Source: Elusimicrobiota bacterium (GTDB lineage: Bacteria; Elusimicrobiota; Elusimicrobia; O2-12-FULL-59-9). From it: DNA of 34,270 bases. Below the pieces are notes generated by a model. The model was not told where the DNA came from and made no database searches. It was given only the letters and a program-made list of their open reading frames with translations. Of this stretch, positions 14,077 through 21,675 are shown piece after piece. The stretch covers positions 1-34,270 of the forward strand of contig JACQRQ010000102.1 of the NCBI GenBank assembly GCA_016206405.1, written 5' to 3'. Positions within the stretch are counted from its first letter, which is position 1, and every line of letters begins with the position of its first letter. The position numbers and the translations under genes were made by a program.

Positions 14077-15573
14077 ATGAGAATCCAAAATCGATGGGCG
14101 TTGCCCCTGGCTCTGATCGCGGCCATTGGACTGGCGCTCAGCCGCTCAAGAGCGGACCCCGGCGCAGGGCGCCAGGCGCCCGGCCAAGCCGCGGTTTTCA
14201 AGGGCGAAAATTGCGCCTCCTGCCACGCCGATATCCGTGACGCCAAGCCCCTGCTTCCCGCCTTGCTGCCTGTGGCGGAGGAAAGCTTTGACGCGGTGGT
14301 GGTCGGAGGCGGCGTCGCGGGCTTGGCGGCGGCCTATTGGCTCAAAGACCTTAAAATTCTGGTTTTGGAGAAAGAAGACCGCCCGGGAGGGCACGTCCGC
14401 CGGGAATCCTTCGCCAACGGCCAATATCCCGTGGCGGCAGTCTATATTCTCGAACCCGAGGGGCCCATCCGGCAATTACTCGACGAGTTGGGGATAAAAC
14501 CGCAGCCTATCCGCGAACCGTCGGAAATGCTCGCCTTTGAAGGCCGCCGCATTTCCAAATGGCTTTCCACGGGCGCGGACGATTTTCCATACGAAGCCCG
14601 CAAGGAAATGAAAAAGCTCTCCAGAGATTTGGCCGTATTCAAGGAAGCCGACATAAAGTTCCCGGTCTCAAAATCGGCCCCAAAGCTCTTAAAGGCTTAT
14701 GAAGGCGTCAGTTTTCGGGAATATCTGCTGAAACACTACGGCCGCACGGCGGCCAAATTGGGCGACGCCTACTCCAAGGATATGTTCGGCGCGGGAGCCG
14801 CGCACGTCTCGGCCTTTATGGGTCTTTTCTTCATGATCGACGATTTTTACGATCAATTTTGCTGGGAGGGAGGCTTGGGACTCGTCAGCGAGAGGCTGGC
14901 CGAGGCGCTCGGCCCCCGCCTTCGGACCGGGGCCACCGTCGTTTCGGTCCGCCAATCCAAGAAAGGCGCGAGCGTGGAGTATCTTCAGGAAGGCCGGCGG
15001 CGCGCCGTCAACGCCCGAGCGGTTGTTTTCGCCACCCATATGATGGTCGTCGACCGCATCGCCCAGGACATCTCCGCGGCGAAGCGCGAAGCCATCCAAA
15101 AGGTTCAGTACTCGGCCTACGCGGTGGTGCCCATCTCTTTTAGGGAAACCGTCTGGGATAAGTCCTTCGCCCTGTGGAGCCCCGACACCGTCTTCACCGA
15201 CATCACCTTCCCGGACGTCGGCGGGCCGGACGGGCAGGTCGGCATCGCGTACATGCCGTTGGGGATGGCCGACGGCCGGAAATACCTGCTGGCCGCCTCC
15301 GATGAGCAAATCATCGGCCGCGTCAAGCGCGACCTGGATAAAATTATTCCCGGAGCGTCCAAAAAAATCCGCGAGGCCCGCGTCATCCGCTGGGGCCACG
15401 CCATGCCCGTGATGGGGCCCAATTACTTCCGGGACATACAGCCGGCGCTGGAGCGAGCGGAAGGCCGCTACTTTTTCAGCGGAGAAGACCTGCAATCCCC
15501 CTCGCTCGACGGCGTGATCTACTCCAGCTTTGAAGCCGCAAAAAACGCCCGCGCTTTCCTAAATAAAAACTAA
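14077..15573 (+). CDS. Exported FAD-dependent oxidoreductase with a c-type heme motif
   Basis: This 498-aa protein has an N-terminal hydrophobic signal (residues 6-22), a CASCH heme c attachment motif (C46, C49, H50), and then a Rossmann FAD-binding segment VVVGGGVAGLAAAYWL (about 74-90). LVLEKEDRPGGHVR follows, typical of the amine oxidase/phytoene desaturase flavoprotein family. A C-terminal motif (FFSGEDL...SLDGVIYSSFEAAKNA) completes the flavin site. A monoheme CxxCH fused in front of an amine-oxidase-type flavoprotein is unusual and implies an exported enzyme passing electrons to a respiratory partner. The substrate is unknown. The gene starts 16 nt after the tRNA-Glu CCA with no Shine-Dalgarno sequence, so it may be translated from a processed tRNA-mRNA transcript. 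Confidence 0.82.
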   Translation: MRIQNRWALPLALIAAIGLALSRSRADPGAGRQAPGQAAVFKGENCASCHADIRDAKPLLPALLPVAEESFDAVVVGGGVAGLAAAYWLKDLKILVLEKEDRPGGHVRRESFANGQYPVAAVYILEPEGPIRQLLDELGIKPQPIREPSEMLAFEGRRISKWLSTGADDFPYEARKEMKKLSRDLAVFKEADIKFPVSKSAPKLLKAYEGVSFREYLLKHYGRTAAKLGDAYSKDMFGAGAAHVSAFMGLFFMIDDFYDQFCWEGGLGLVSERLAEALGPRLRTGATVVSVRQSKKGASVEYLQEGRRRAVNARAVVFATHMMVVDRIAQDISAAKREAIQKVQYSAYAVVPISFRETVWDKSFALWSPDTVFTDITFPDVGGPDGQVGIAYMPLGMADGRKYLLAASDEQIIGRVKRDLDKIIPGASKKIREARVIRWGHAMPVMGPNYFRDIQPALERAEGRYFFSGEDLQSPSLDGVIYSSFEAAKNARAFLNKN

Positions 15574-15654
15574 CCCAAAAAACCGCAGTGGGAGCAGTCC
15601 GCGCGTCAACAAACGATGAGATTGTTTATTCCTTAATTCTCCAGGGAGGTGACG

Positions 15655-15934
15655 TCGCACACTCCGCAGAGCTTCGAGCGCCGACGGTCCCCCAGAGGGG
15701 GACCCCCATCCTGTCGGAAGACCGCCATTGCAACCGCAGTCAATCCTATTCGGCGGCATGGTCCGCCGACCGTAATGGGGTACAGTCCCAAAGGGACGCC
15801 ATAGGGGCGGTAGCCCCTTGGGGAGCGCCTCCGCGATGCACCTTTTGAGCGGAGGCCCTAAGGCCCGAGAACCGTAAGGCTCGCAGGGCGCGACAAGGGG
15901 AAGGCGCCCCGGGACAGGACCCGGCGCGTTAAGT
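15655..15934 (+). repeat. Palindromic element copy D (intergenic hairpin array)
   Basis: The opening shares CGCAGAGCTTCG with copy C and TCCGCAG with copies A and B. It is followed by GGTCCCCCAGAGGGGGACC (15686-15704, 8-bp stem), TCGGCGG/CCGCCGA (15750-15769), GTCCC-AAA-GGGAC (15785-15797), GGGGC-GGTA-GCCCC (15804-15817) and GCCTCCGC/GCGGAGGC (15827-15856). All five stems are perfect. The element lies between the flavoprotein gene and phhB, outside any gene. Confidence 0.75.
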
Positions 15935-15976
15935 AAAAAAAATTTCTTCGGTAAACCCGGCGGCAAACCTCCCGAA
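15935..15976 (-). terminator. Likely intrinsic terminator of phhB
   Basis: Read on the minus strand, TTCGG (15976-15972) pairs with CCGAA (15951-15947), enclosing a GC-rich loop region. It is followed by GAAA and then a run of eight T (15942-15935). The stem is short and the inner pairing imperfect, so this is a moderate call. Confidence 0.5.
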
Positions 15977-15990
15977 CAAAGGATTTTGTT

Positions 15991-16344
15991 TTATCCCCGT
16001 CCGGTGGAGAGCTCCTCGAAGGCGCGGTCGGATTTGGCGGCGAGATAAAAATCGCTTTCGCTCAAGCCGCCGATCTTATGGGTCCAGATCTCAACGCGGA
16101 CATGTCCCCACGCCACATGCAGGTCCGGATGGTGCCCTTCCGCCTCCGCGACGTCCCCCACGCGGTTGGCGAAAAGCATCGCCTCGGCAAAATTCTTGAA
16201 CTGATAAGCCTTTTCCAGCCGGCGCGACCCATGCGTCAATTGCCAGCCGCCGCCAAGCTCCCGAAGCATTTCCCCCGCCTTTTCCGGCGCCATCGAAGGA
16301 ATTCCCCCCCGGCACGGCACGCATTTCTTGTCGGCTAGACTCAT
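15991..16344 (-). CDS. phhB: Pterin-4a-carbinolamine dehydratase
   Basis: This 117-aa enzyme recycles 4a-hydroxytetrahydropterin to quinonoid dihydropterin and normally supports phenylalanine hydroxylase. The family motif is complete: EGHHPDLHVAWGHVRVEIWT followed by a conserved D in the ESDFYLAAK segment. The N-terminal KKCVPCRGGIPSM is typical of the bacterial group. The ATG at 16344 has a GAGGAG ribosome site. No phenylalanine hydroxylase gene is in the window; PhhB homologues without it are common and may serve molybdopterin or other pterins. It is divergent from dapB across the octamer-repeat region. Confidence 0.93.
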   Translation of the reverse strand: MSLADKKCVPCRGGIPSMAPEKAGEMLRELGGGWQLTHGSRRLEKAYQFKNFAEAMLFANRVGDVAEAEGHHPDLHVAWGHVRVEIWTHKIGGLSESDFYLAAKSDRAFEELSTGRG

Positions 16345-16381
16345 TTGATTCTCCTCTATGGTGACCTAATGAAAAGCATTG

Positions 16382-16421
16382 ATAAAGTGGTAAAGTGATA
16401 GAGTGGTAGAGTGATAAAGTG
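16382..16421 (+). repeat. Octamer array RTARAGTG (5 units), left arm of an inverted pair
   Basis: There are five perfect units with no gap: ATAAAGTG, GTAAAGTG, ATAGAGTG, GTAGAGTG, ATAAAGTG. Only the purine positions vary. The reverse-complement units start 69 nt downstream at 16491, so the two arms can pair into a long imperfect hairpin. The same octamer occurs at 7041-7070. Confidence 0.85.
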
Positions 16422-16490
16422 CCGACAAGCACAGAAACAACTTTAGCCAGTAGCGCACTTGTGGACTGACGTTTTGCCGCCCTCCCCATT

Positions 16491-16583
16491 CACTCTACCA
16501 CTTTCCCCCTTGCCACTTTACCACTTTACCACTCTACCACTTCCCCTCTCGCCACTCTACCACTTCCCCTCTCGCCACTCTAT
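16491..16583 (-). repeat. Octamer array, right (inverted) arm
   Basis: CACTYTAC units on the plus strand (reverse complement of RTARAGTG): 16491-16498, 16514-16521, 16522-16529, 16530-16537, 16553-16560 and 16576-16583 (last base T). They are interleaved with CACTTTCC or CACTTCCC plus CYCTYGC-type spacers; the 15-mer CACTTCCCCTCTCGC occurs twice (16538-16552, 16561-16575). The array ends just before the dapB promoter. Confidence 0.8.
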
Positions 16584-16586
16584 ATT

Positions 16587-16616
16587 TTGCCCCGCTTGAG
16601 TCCGAATTAGTACAAT
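16587..16616 (+). promoter_or_regulatory. Promoter of the dapB operon
   Basis: The -10 TACAAT (16611-16616) lies 6 nt before the GTG start at 16623, and a weak -35 TTGCCC (16587-16592) lies 18 nt upstream. Transcription would start at the GTG itself, so the mRNA is predicted to be leaderless; there is no Shine-Dalgarno sequence. Confidence 0.55.
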
Positions 16617-16622
16617 GGCCCG

Positions 16623-17288
16623 GTGAAGAGAATTCGGCTCACCGTGTGCGGCTGCCGGGGAAGAATGGGAAAGAGGGTCGTCGCGTTGGCCCGGAAGGAC
16701 CCCCGCTTCATCCTTGAGGGGCAAATCGACCGGCACAACCAAACACGTCTGGCCGAGGCGCTCCGCCATTCAAGCTGCGTCATCGATTTCACCTCGCCCG
16801 AATCCTCTCTGCGCCACGCGCTGGCGGCGGCCGGCAGCCGCGTCGCCATCGTCATCGGGACCACCGGCCTCTCCCCTTCCTCTATGAAAACCATCGCGGG
16901 TCTAAGGCGGAAAATTCCGGTGTTTTACTCGCCCAATATGAGCTGGGGCATGAACCTGCTTTTTGAAGCCGCCGGCCGCTTCCAGGCTCCGATGGCGGTT
17001 TATCAAAAGAAAATCGTGGAGACTCATCACCGCGGCAAGAAAGACGCGCCGAGCGGAACGGCCCTGAGGCTGGCGCGGCTTTTGGGAGGACCCGTTTCCA
17101 TCGCCTCGCGGCGGGTCGGGCGGGTCATCGGCGAGCATAAACTGATTTTAAACGGCCGCGACGAACATATTGAGTGGACGCATAAAGCTCTTTCCCGGGA
17201 CGCCTTTGCGCGCGGAGCGCTGGAAGCCGCCGCTTGGCTGGTCCAAAGAAGGCCCGGCTTTTACGGTTTCCCGGACTTGCTCAAATGA
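16623..17288 (+). CDS. dapB: 4-hydroxy-tetrahydrodipicolinate reductase
   Basis: NAD(P)H-dependent step of the diaminopimelate/lysine pathway, producing tetrahydrodipicolinate. It shows the nucleotide motif CGCRGRMGKR near the N-terminus, IGTTGLS (about 78-84), SPNMSWGMNLL and the catalytic ETHHRGKKDAPSGTA (H135, H136, K139/K140). At 221 aa it is shorter than the E. coli enzyme (about 270 aa) but all motifs are present. The GTG start at 16623 has no ribosome site and follows a -10 box closely. The stop codon overlaps the next gene (ATGA at 17285-17288). Its product is the substrate of the DapL encoded two genes downstream. Confidence 0.95.
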   Translation: MKRIRLTVCGCRGRMGKRVVALARKDPRFILEGQIDRHNQTRLAEALRHSSCVIDFTSPESSLRHALAAAGSRVAIVIGTTGLSPSSMKTIAGLRRKIPVFYSPNMSWGMNLLFEAAGRFQAPMAVYQKKIVETHHRGKKDAPSGTALRLARLLGGPVSIASRRVGRVIGEHKLILNGRDEHIEWTHKALSRDAFARGALEAAAWLVQRRPGFYGFPDLLK

Positions 17289-17647
17289 CCCCCGCGCTTC
17301 GCCGCATCCTGGATTTCCTGGCCGGCCTTTTCTCGGAAGAGGAAGATCCCAATGAGCCGTGTTTCGACCCGGTCCACCTCGGCGCGACCATCATAGCGGT
17401 CCTGTGCGCTCAGGGAGCGCTGTTTTGGCTTCTGTGGACTCTGCTTGTGTATGAAGGGGGTCTCTTCGCCAAAATTCCGGCGATTTTTTCGGTCGTTTTC
17501 ACTTCCAAGACTTTGGCCGACTACGGCTACGAGGGGACCTACGCCATGGGGGTGTTTGAGGGTTGGTTCGCCAACCTGGCGGCCCTGCTGCTTTGCGCGG
17601 CGGCGACGATGCTCTTATGGAATCTTTTTCAGCGGAAAAAAAATTAG
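17285..17647 (+). CDS. Small membrane protein of unknown function in the dap operon
   Basis: This 120-aa protein begins at an ATG overlapping the dapB stop codon (ATGA), which suggests translational coupling. It has a charged N-terminus with an acidic patch (FSEEEDPNEP), a hydrophobic segment at about 31-53 (ATIIAVLCAQGALFWLLWTL), a middle loop with the aromatic motif YGYEGTYAMG, and a second segment at about 92-112 (LAALLLCAAATMLLW), ending QRKKN. I do not recognise a family. Its last 31 nt overlap the start of dapL. Its position between two lysine/diaminopimelate enzymes suggests a role near cell-wall precursor synthesis, but nothing in the sequence shows this. Confidence 0.8.
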   Translation: MTPALRRILDFLAGLFSEEEDPNEPCFDPVHLGATIIAVLCAQGALFWLLWTLLVYEGGLFAKIPAIFSVVFTSKTLADYGYEGTYAMGVFEGWFANLAALLLCAAATMLLWNLFQRKKN

Positions 17648-18804
17648 GGACCAGCTCCCAATTGGAAAAGCTTCCACCCTACTTGTTCGTCGACATCGAC
17701 CGCAAGAAAAGGGCCGCCATTGACAAAGGCCTCGACGTCATCAACCTGGGAATAGGCGATCCGGATCTGCCGACGCCGGATTTTATCGTCGAGAAAGCGG
17801 CGGCCGCGCTGCGAAATCCGGCCCACCACCGCTATCCTTCCGGCAAGGGCGGCATCAAGCTCCGAGAGGCGATCGCGCGCTGGATGCGGGAGCGCTACGC
17901 CGTCGCCCTAGACCCCGAAACGGAAATCCTGGCGCTCATCGGCTCCAAGGAAGGGATAGGGCACCTTCCTCGCGCGCTGTGCGGCCCCGGAGATTTCGTC
18001 CTGACGCCGGACCCGGGTTATCCGCCTTACCGGTCGGGAACCATCCTGGCGGGGGCGGAACCCTTCCCGGTGCGCCTGGCGGAGTCCCGCGGCTTTCTGC
18101 CCGATTTGGAGGCGATACCGCCTGAGATCCTCCTCAAGAGCCGCCTTTTGTTCCTCAACTACCCCAATAACCCCACCGGCGCGGGAGCGCCGCCGGGTTT
18201 TTTCGAGAAAGTCGTCCGTTGGGCCGGGCGCCGCGGGATATGGACCGCCCATGACGCCGCCTATGCGGAGATGCGCATGGACGGGCTGCCGCCGGCGAGC
18301 TTCCTGCAGGCCGCGGGGAGCAAAGACGTCGGCCTTGAGTTTCACTCGCTTTCAAAATCTTTCAACATGACCGGATGGCGCGTCGGCTGGGCGTGCGGAA
18401 ACGCCCGCGCGCTCAAAGCCCTGGCCCAGGTCAAAGACAACTTCGATTCCGGTGTTTTTGGGGCCGTCCAGGAAGCGGCCATAGAAGCCCTGGGCGGAGG
18501 ATTGGAGGCCGTCAGGCAAAACATGGCCGTTTATAAAAAACGCCGCGAGAATTTCGCCCAAGGGCTTGAGACCTGCGGCTGGAAAGTCTTCGCGGGCGCG
18601 GGCACGTTTTATCTGTGGTGCCAAACGCCGCCTCGCTGCAATTCGATGCAGTGCGTGGAAAAGTTGCTCGACGACGCTCAAATCGTGGCCGTTCCCGGAT
18701 CGGGATTCGGCCGGTTCGGCGAGGGTTATGTCCGTTTCACGGTCACCGAAAAAGAAGACCGGCTCAAGACGGCTCTGTTGCGCATCGCGCAAATCAAATG
18801 GTAG
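17617..18804 (+). CDS. dapL: LL-diaminopimelate aminotransferase
   Basis: PLP-dependent class I/II aminotransferase that converts tetrahydrodipicolinate directly to LL-diaminopimelate with glutamate as amino donor, bypassing DapD/DapC/DapE. Motifs: VINLGIGDPDLPTP and HHRYPSGKGG (N-terminal substrate region), LNYPNNPTGA, AHDAAYAEM (PLP-binding Asp and Tyr) and the Schiff-base lysine in HSLSKSFNMTGWRVGW. At 395 aa it is typical. I chose the ATG at 17617 (MESFSAEKK); no ribosome site is visible and the overlap with the upstream gene suggests coupling. Specificity for diaminopimelate is inferred from the sequence subgroup and the dapB neighbour. Confidence 0.88.
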   Translation: MESFSAEKKLGTSSQLEKLPPYLFVDIDRKKRAAIDKGLDVINLGIGDPDLPTPDFIVEKAAAALRNPAHHRYPSGKGGIKLREAIARWMRERYAVALDPETEILALIGSKEGIGHLPRALCGPGDFVLTPDPGYPPYRSGTILAGAEPFPVRLAESRGFLPDLEAIPPEILLKSRLLFLNYPNNPTGAGAPPGFFEKVVRWAGRRGIWTAHDAAYAEMRMDGLPPASFLQAAGSKDVGLEFHSLSKSFNMTGWRVGWACGNARALKALAQVKDNFDSGVFGAVQEAAIEALGGGLEAVRQNMAVYKKRRENFAQGLETCGWKVFAGAGTFYLWCQTPPRCNSMQCVEKLLDDAQIVAVPGSGFGRFGEGYVRFTVTEKEDRLKTALLRIAQIKW

Positions 18805-18831
18805 TGTAAATTTAAAGGGCCCAAACGACCC

Positions 18832-19650
18832 ATGGAAAAAATTACCGTCTCAAAACTGCTGCAAATGAAGCACAAGGGCGAAAAAATAGCCATGCTCACC
18901 GCCTATGACTGCCGCACCGCCCGTTTGCTCGAAGAGGCGGAGGTCGAGATCATCTTGGTCGCCGATTCCCTGGGCGCCTCGGTTTTGGGATATGAGAATT
19001 CCGTTCGCGTCACGGTGCAGGACATTCTTCACCACGCCCAGGCCGTCGCGCGCGGAGCTTCCAAAGCCCTGGCGGTCGCGGACATGCCGTTTCTAAGCTG
19101 CGAGATAGACCGGAAAACCGCCGTCAGAAACGCGGGCCTCCTGATCAAAGAGGGCGGCGCCCAGGCCGTCAAAGTGGAGGGAGGGCTTGCCGCGGCGTCC
19201 GTCATCAAAGAGTTGGTCAAAGCCGGCATCCCCGTGATGGGTCACGTGGGGCTGACCCCGGGAGCCCTGCGCCGCTTCGGCGCTTACAAGCTCCAAGGCG
19301 CCACGGAGGAGGAAGCCGGCAAAATCCTGACCGAGGCAAAAATCCTGGAAGGCTCCGGCGTTTTCGCGGTGATCTTGGAATGCATCCCGTCGGATCTGGC
19401 GAGAGAAATCACCCGGAAAATTTCCGTTCCGACCATCGGAATCGGCGCCGGTCCCCATTGCGACGGGCAGTCCCTTGATATTGACGACCTCTTGGGCCTG
19501 GGCGATGAGCCCAAGCCGAAATTCGTCAAACAATACGCGAACCTGCGTCCGCAAATGGCCGCGGCCGTCAAGGCGTTTCGCCATGACGTGCGGGAAGGTC
19601 TTTTTCCGGCGCCCGAGCAAGAATACAACGTGAAAAAGGCGGCCGCGTGA
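18832..19650 (+). CDS. panB: 3-methyl-2-oxobutanoate hydroxymethyltransferase
   Basis: First step of pantothenate/CoA synthesis: adds a hydroxymethyl group from 5,10-methylene-THF to alpha-ketoisovalerate, giving ketopantoate. Motifs: MLTAYDCRTARL, the Mg2+-binding VADSLGASVLGY, DMPF, VKVEGG, VMGHVGLTPG, the catalytic Glu in VILECIP, and GIGAGPHCDGQSLDIDDLLG. The 272-aa length fits the family. It lies 27 nt after dapL with no clear Shine-Dalgarno sequence, so it is probably in the same transcript. panC and panD are not in the window. Confidence 0.96.
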   Translation: MEKITVSKLLQMKHKGEKIAMLTAYDCRTARLLEEAEVEIILVADSLGASVLGYENSVRVTVQDILHHAQAVARGASKALAVADMPFLSCEIDRKTAVRNAGLLIKEGGAQAVKVEGGLAAASVIKELVKAGIPVMGHVGLTPGALRRFGAYKLQGATEEEAGKILTEAKILEGSGVFAVILECIPSDLAREITRKISVPTIGIGAGPHCDGQSLDIDDLLGLGDEPKPKFVKQYANLRPQMAAAVKAFRHDVREGLFPAPEQEYNVKKAAA

Positions 19651-20531
19651 CCCTGACGGCGACGCTTTTTCTCTTCGTCCTGATTTTGGCCCTGATCCTC
19701 CTGGCCGGGGGATACTACGGCTCGCAGATGATTCTGCATTCTCCCGACCGCGATCCCATTGAATTCTGGCCCGACCAGTTCCAACTGACCTACGAGTCGG
19801 TCGTCTTTCGGACCTCGGACGGAGTGCAATTGAAGGGTTGGTTCATTCCTTCCTCCAACGGCGGCTCCAAGACCATCCTGCTATGCCACGGTTGGGGCGC
19901 CAACAAAGGCAAGCTTCTGGCCTCCACCGAATTTCTCAACCGGAAGGGCGATTTCAATCTTTTTTACTTTGATTTCCGGACCCACGGCCAGAGCGGCGGC
20001 AGCCGCGCCAGCTTGGGGCTGCTGGAGGCGAGGGATTTCGACGCCGCGACGCAATTTCTGAAGGACCACAAACCCGAGTTCGCTTCCCGGCTGGGGACGT
20101 ACGGCCTGTCTCTGGGAGGCGCTGTGGCGCTTCTGGGCGCCGCCCGGCATCCTGAATACAAGGCGGTCTGCGTGGAAAGCACGTTCTGTTCCTACAACCA
20201 AGTGGTGCTGCGCTACGCCTCGCTGTTTTTCCATTGCCCCCGTCCGCTCGGGTTGGCCTCTCTGGCCTTCATGCGGCTGCGGTTGGGCGAAGATCCGGAG
20301 CCTTACAGCGCCATTTACCACGCGCGCAAGCTCGCGCCGCGCCCCATTCTCATCATCCATGGCGACAACGATCCGCGCATGCCCCTCCAGGAAGCGCGCG
20401 CTCTGTACGCCGAGTGCGGAGAGCCCAAAGAGCTATGGATTGTTTCCGGCGCCGACCACGGCAAATGCCGGGAGGCGTCGCCGGAAGAGTACGAGCGCCG
20501 CTTGCTGGCGTTTTTCGAAAAAAATATTTAA
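19647..20531 (+). CDS. Membrane-anchored alpha/beta hydrolase
   Basis: This 294-aa protein has an N-terminal hydrophobic anchor (about 5-22) and an alpha/beta hydrolase domain. The oxyanion region is LLCHGWGANKG, the nucleophile S155 lies in GLSLGG, the acid is D242 in HGDNDPRMP and the base is H271 in GADHGK. It resembles the BEM46/YfhR-like group of serine hydrolases. The substrate is unknown. The GTG start overlaps the panB stop codon (GTGA), so the two are translationally coupled. Its active site probably faces the periplasm if the N-terminus is a signal anchor (inference). Confidence 0.87.
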   Translation: MTLTATLFLFVLILALILLAGGYYGSQMILHSPDRDPIEFWPDQFQLTYESVVFRTSDGVQLKGWFIPSSNGGSKTILLCHGWGANKGKLLASTEFLNRKGDFNLFYFDFRTHGQSGGSRASLGLLEARDFDAATQFLKDHKPEFASRLGTYGLSLGGAVALLGAARHPEYKAVCVESTFCSYNQVVLRYASLFFHCPRPLGLASLAFMRLRLGEDPEPYSAIYHARKLAPRPILIIHGDNDPRMPLQEARALYAECGEPKELWIVSGADHGKCREASPEEYERRLLAFFEKNI

Positions 20532-20535
20532 GGGC

Positions 20536-21675
20536 CTAAGCCCGAATTTGACGGGCGGCCTGCGCGGCGGCTTGAGCCAACCACCGTTTGGCGTGCCGGG
20601 TCGCCTCGCCGGGGCCTCCGGCCAAATCCGACAAGGAAAGGGCGATCTCAATCCCTTCGCGCCTAAGCCGGGAACGCGCCGCGGGATCGATGCCGCCGCA
20701 AATCAAGATGACCGGTTTTTTCAACCTCTTGGCCATCCGGGCCAAGAATACCGGGCCCTTCCCAAAGAAGCTTTGCAGGTCCAAACGGCCTTCGCCGGAG
20801 ACGACGACGTCGGCCCGCCGGATGCGCCGTTCCGCCCGCAGCATTCTTAGAACCAGCTCCGCTCCCGGCCGAAGCTCGGCCCCCAGAAAACCGGCCAGTC
20901 CCGCGCCAAGGCCGCCCGCGGCGCCCGCTCCGGCAACGCCGGCGACCCGCACGCCCAGGTCGCGGGCGATGACGGCCGCGTAGTTGGATAAAGATTTTTC
21001 CAGGCGGGAGACCATCGCCGGCGTGGCCCCTTTCTGCGGGCCGTAAACCGCGGCGGAGCCCTTCGGCCCCAACAGCGGATTTTCCACGTCCGTGACGCCG
21101 AGCAATTTCGCCCTCTTTAAGCCGGAATGCAGCCCCGCCGCGTCGATCCTGAAGAGGCGAAGCAGCGGCGAGGCCCCCAAGGGCAAGTCTTTGCCGTTTC
21201 TGTCCAGGAGCCGGGCGCCCAGAGCTTGAGCCATGCCCGCGCCGCCGTCGTTGGAGGCGCTGCCTCCCAGCCCCACCAGAATGAGCCGCGCCCCGCTTGA
21301 AATCGCCGCCGCGATGAGTTCTCCGGTGCCGTAAGAGGTCGCTATCATCGGATCGCGGCTGCGCTCCGGCACCAATTTCAGCCCCGAGGCCAGCGCCATT
21401 TCGACCACGGCGGTCCTGCCGTCTCCGAGAATCGCGAAGGAGGATCGAATCTTCCTCCCCATCGGCCCCGTGACCGTCTTTGCGATCGCGCGCCCCCCGC
21501 AGCCTTGGAGCAGGACTTCCATGAGCCCGTCGCCGCCGTCGGCGATGGGCAAACGCTCAAGACGGCCGCGCGGAAACTCGCGCTTAAATCCCCGGGCCAA
21601 AGCCTCGGCCGCCTCGCCCGCGCTCAGGCAGGACTTGAAGGCGTTGGGAGCGATCAAGATTCGCGGGAACTTCAT
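20536..21675 (-). CDS. Glycerate kinase (GarK/GlxK type)
   Basis: Phosphorylates D-glycerate, typically to 2-phosphoglycerate in this family. Family motifs: IAPNAFKSCLSAGEAAEALARG at the N-terminus, IADGGDGLMEVL, SYGTGELI, LVGLGGSASNDGGAGMAQALG, TDVENPLLGPKGSA and SGEGRLDLQSFFGKGP. Length 379 aa is typical. It overlaps the glycosyltransferase stop codon (ATGA), so the two are co-translated on one transcript. It is convergent with the hydrolase gene, with only 4 nt between the stop codons. A functional link to the glycosyltransferase is not obvious. Confidence 0.93.
   Translation of the reverse strand: MKFPRILIAPNAFKSCLSAGEAAEALARGFKREFPRGRLERLPIADGGDGLMEVLLQGCGGRAIAKTVTGPMGRKIRSSFAILGDGRTAVVEMALASGLKLVPERSRDPMIATSYGTGELIAAAISSGARLILVGLGGSASNDGGAGMAQALGARLLDRNGKDLPLGASPLLRLFRIDAAGLHSGLKRAKLLGVTDVENPLLGPKGSAAVYGPQKGATPAMVSRLEKSLSNYAAVIARDLGVRVAGVAGAGAAGGLGAGLAGFLGAELRPGAELVLRMLRAERRIRRADVVVSGEGRLDLQSFFGKGPVFLARMAKRLKKPVILICGGIDPAARSRLRREGIEIALSLSDLAGGPGEATRHAKRWLAQAAAQAARQIRA

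Larger units (their letters stand above)
15574..15990. other. 417-bp intergenic region, mostly palindromic element
   Basis: No gene is supported. The region holds copy D of the palindromic family (15655-15934) with five successive hairpins, then the likely phhB terminator (15935-15976). The short open frame at 15588-15848 reads across the hairpins and has no ribosome site. The flanking genes converge here. Confidence 0.6.

Noticed and set aside
15588..15848. 86-codon open frame as a gene
   Set aside because: It crosses five hairpins of copy D, lacks a ribosome site and has no family resemblance.
16382..16583. Possible CRISPR array
   Set aside because: The repeat unit is 8 bp (15 bp at most) with no unique spacers of 25-40 bp, the two halves are inverted, and no cas genes are near.
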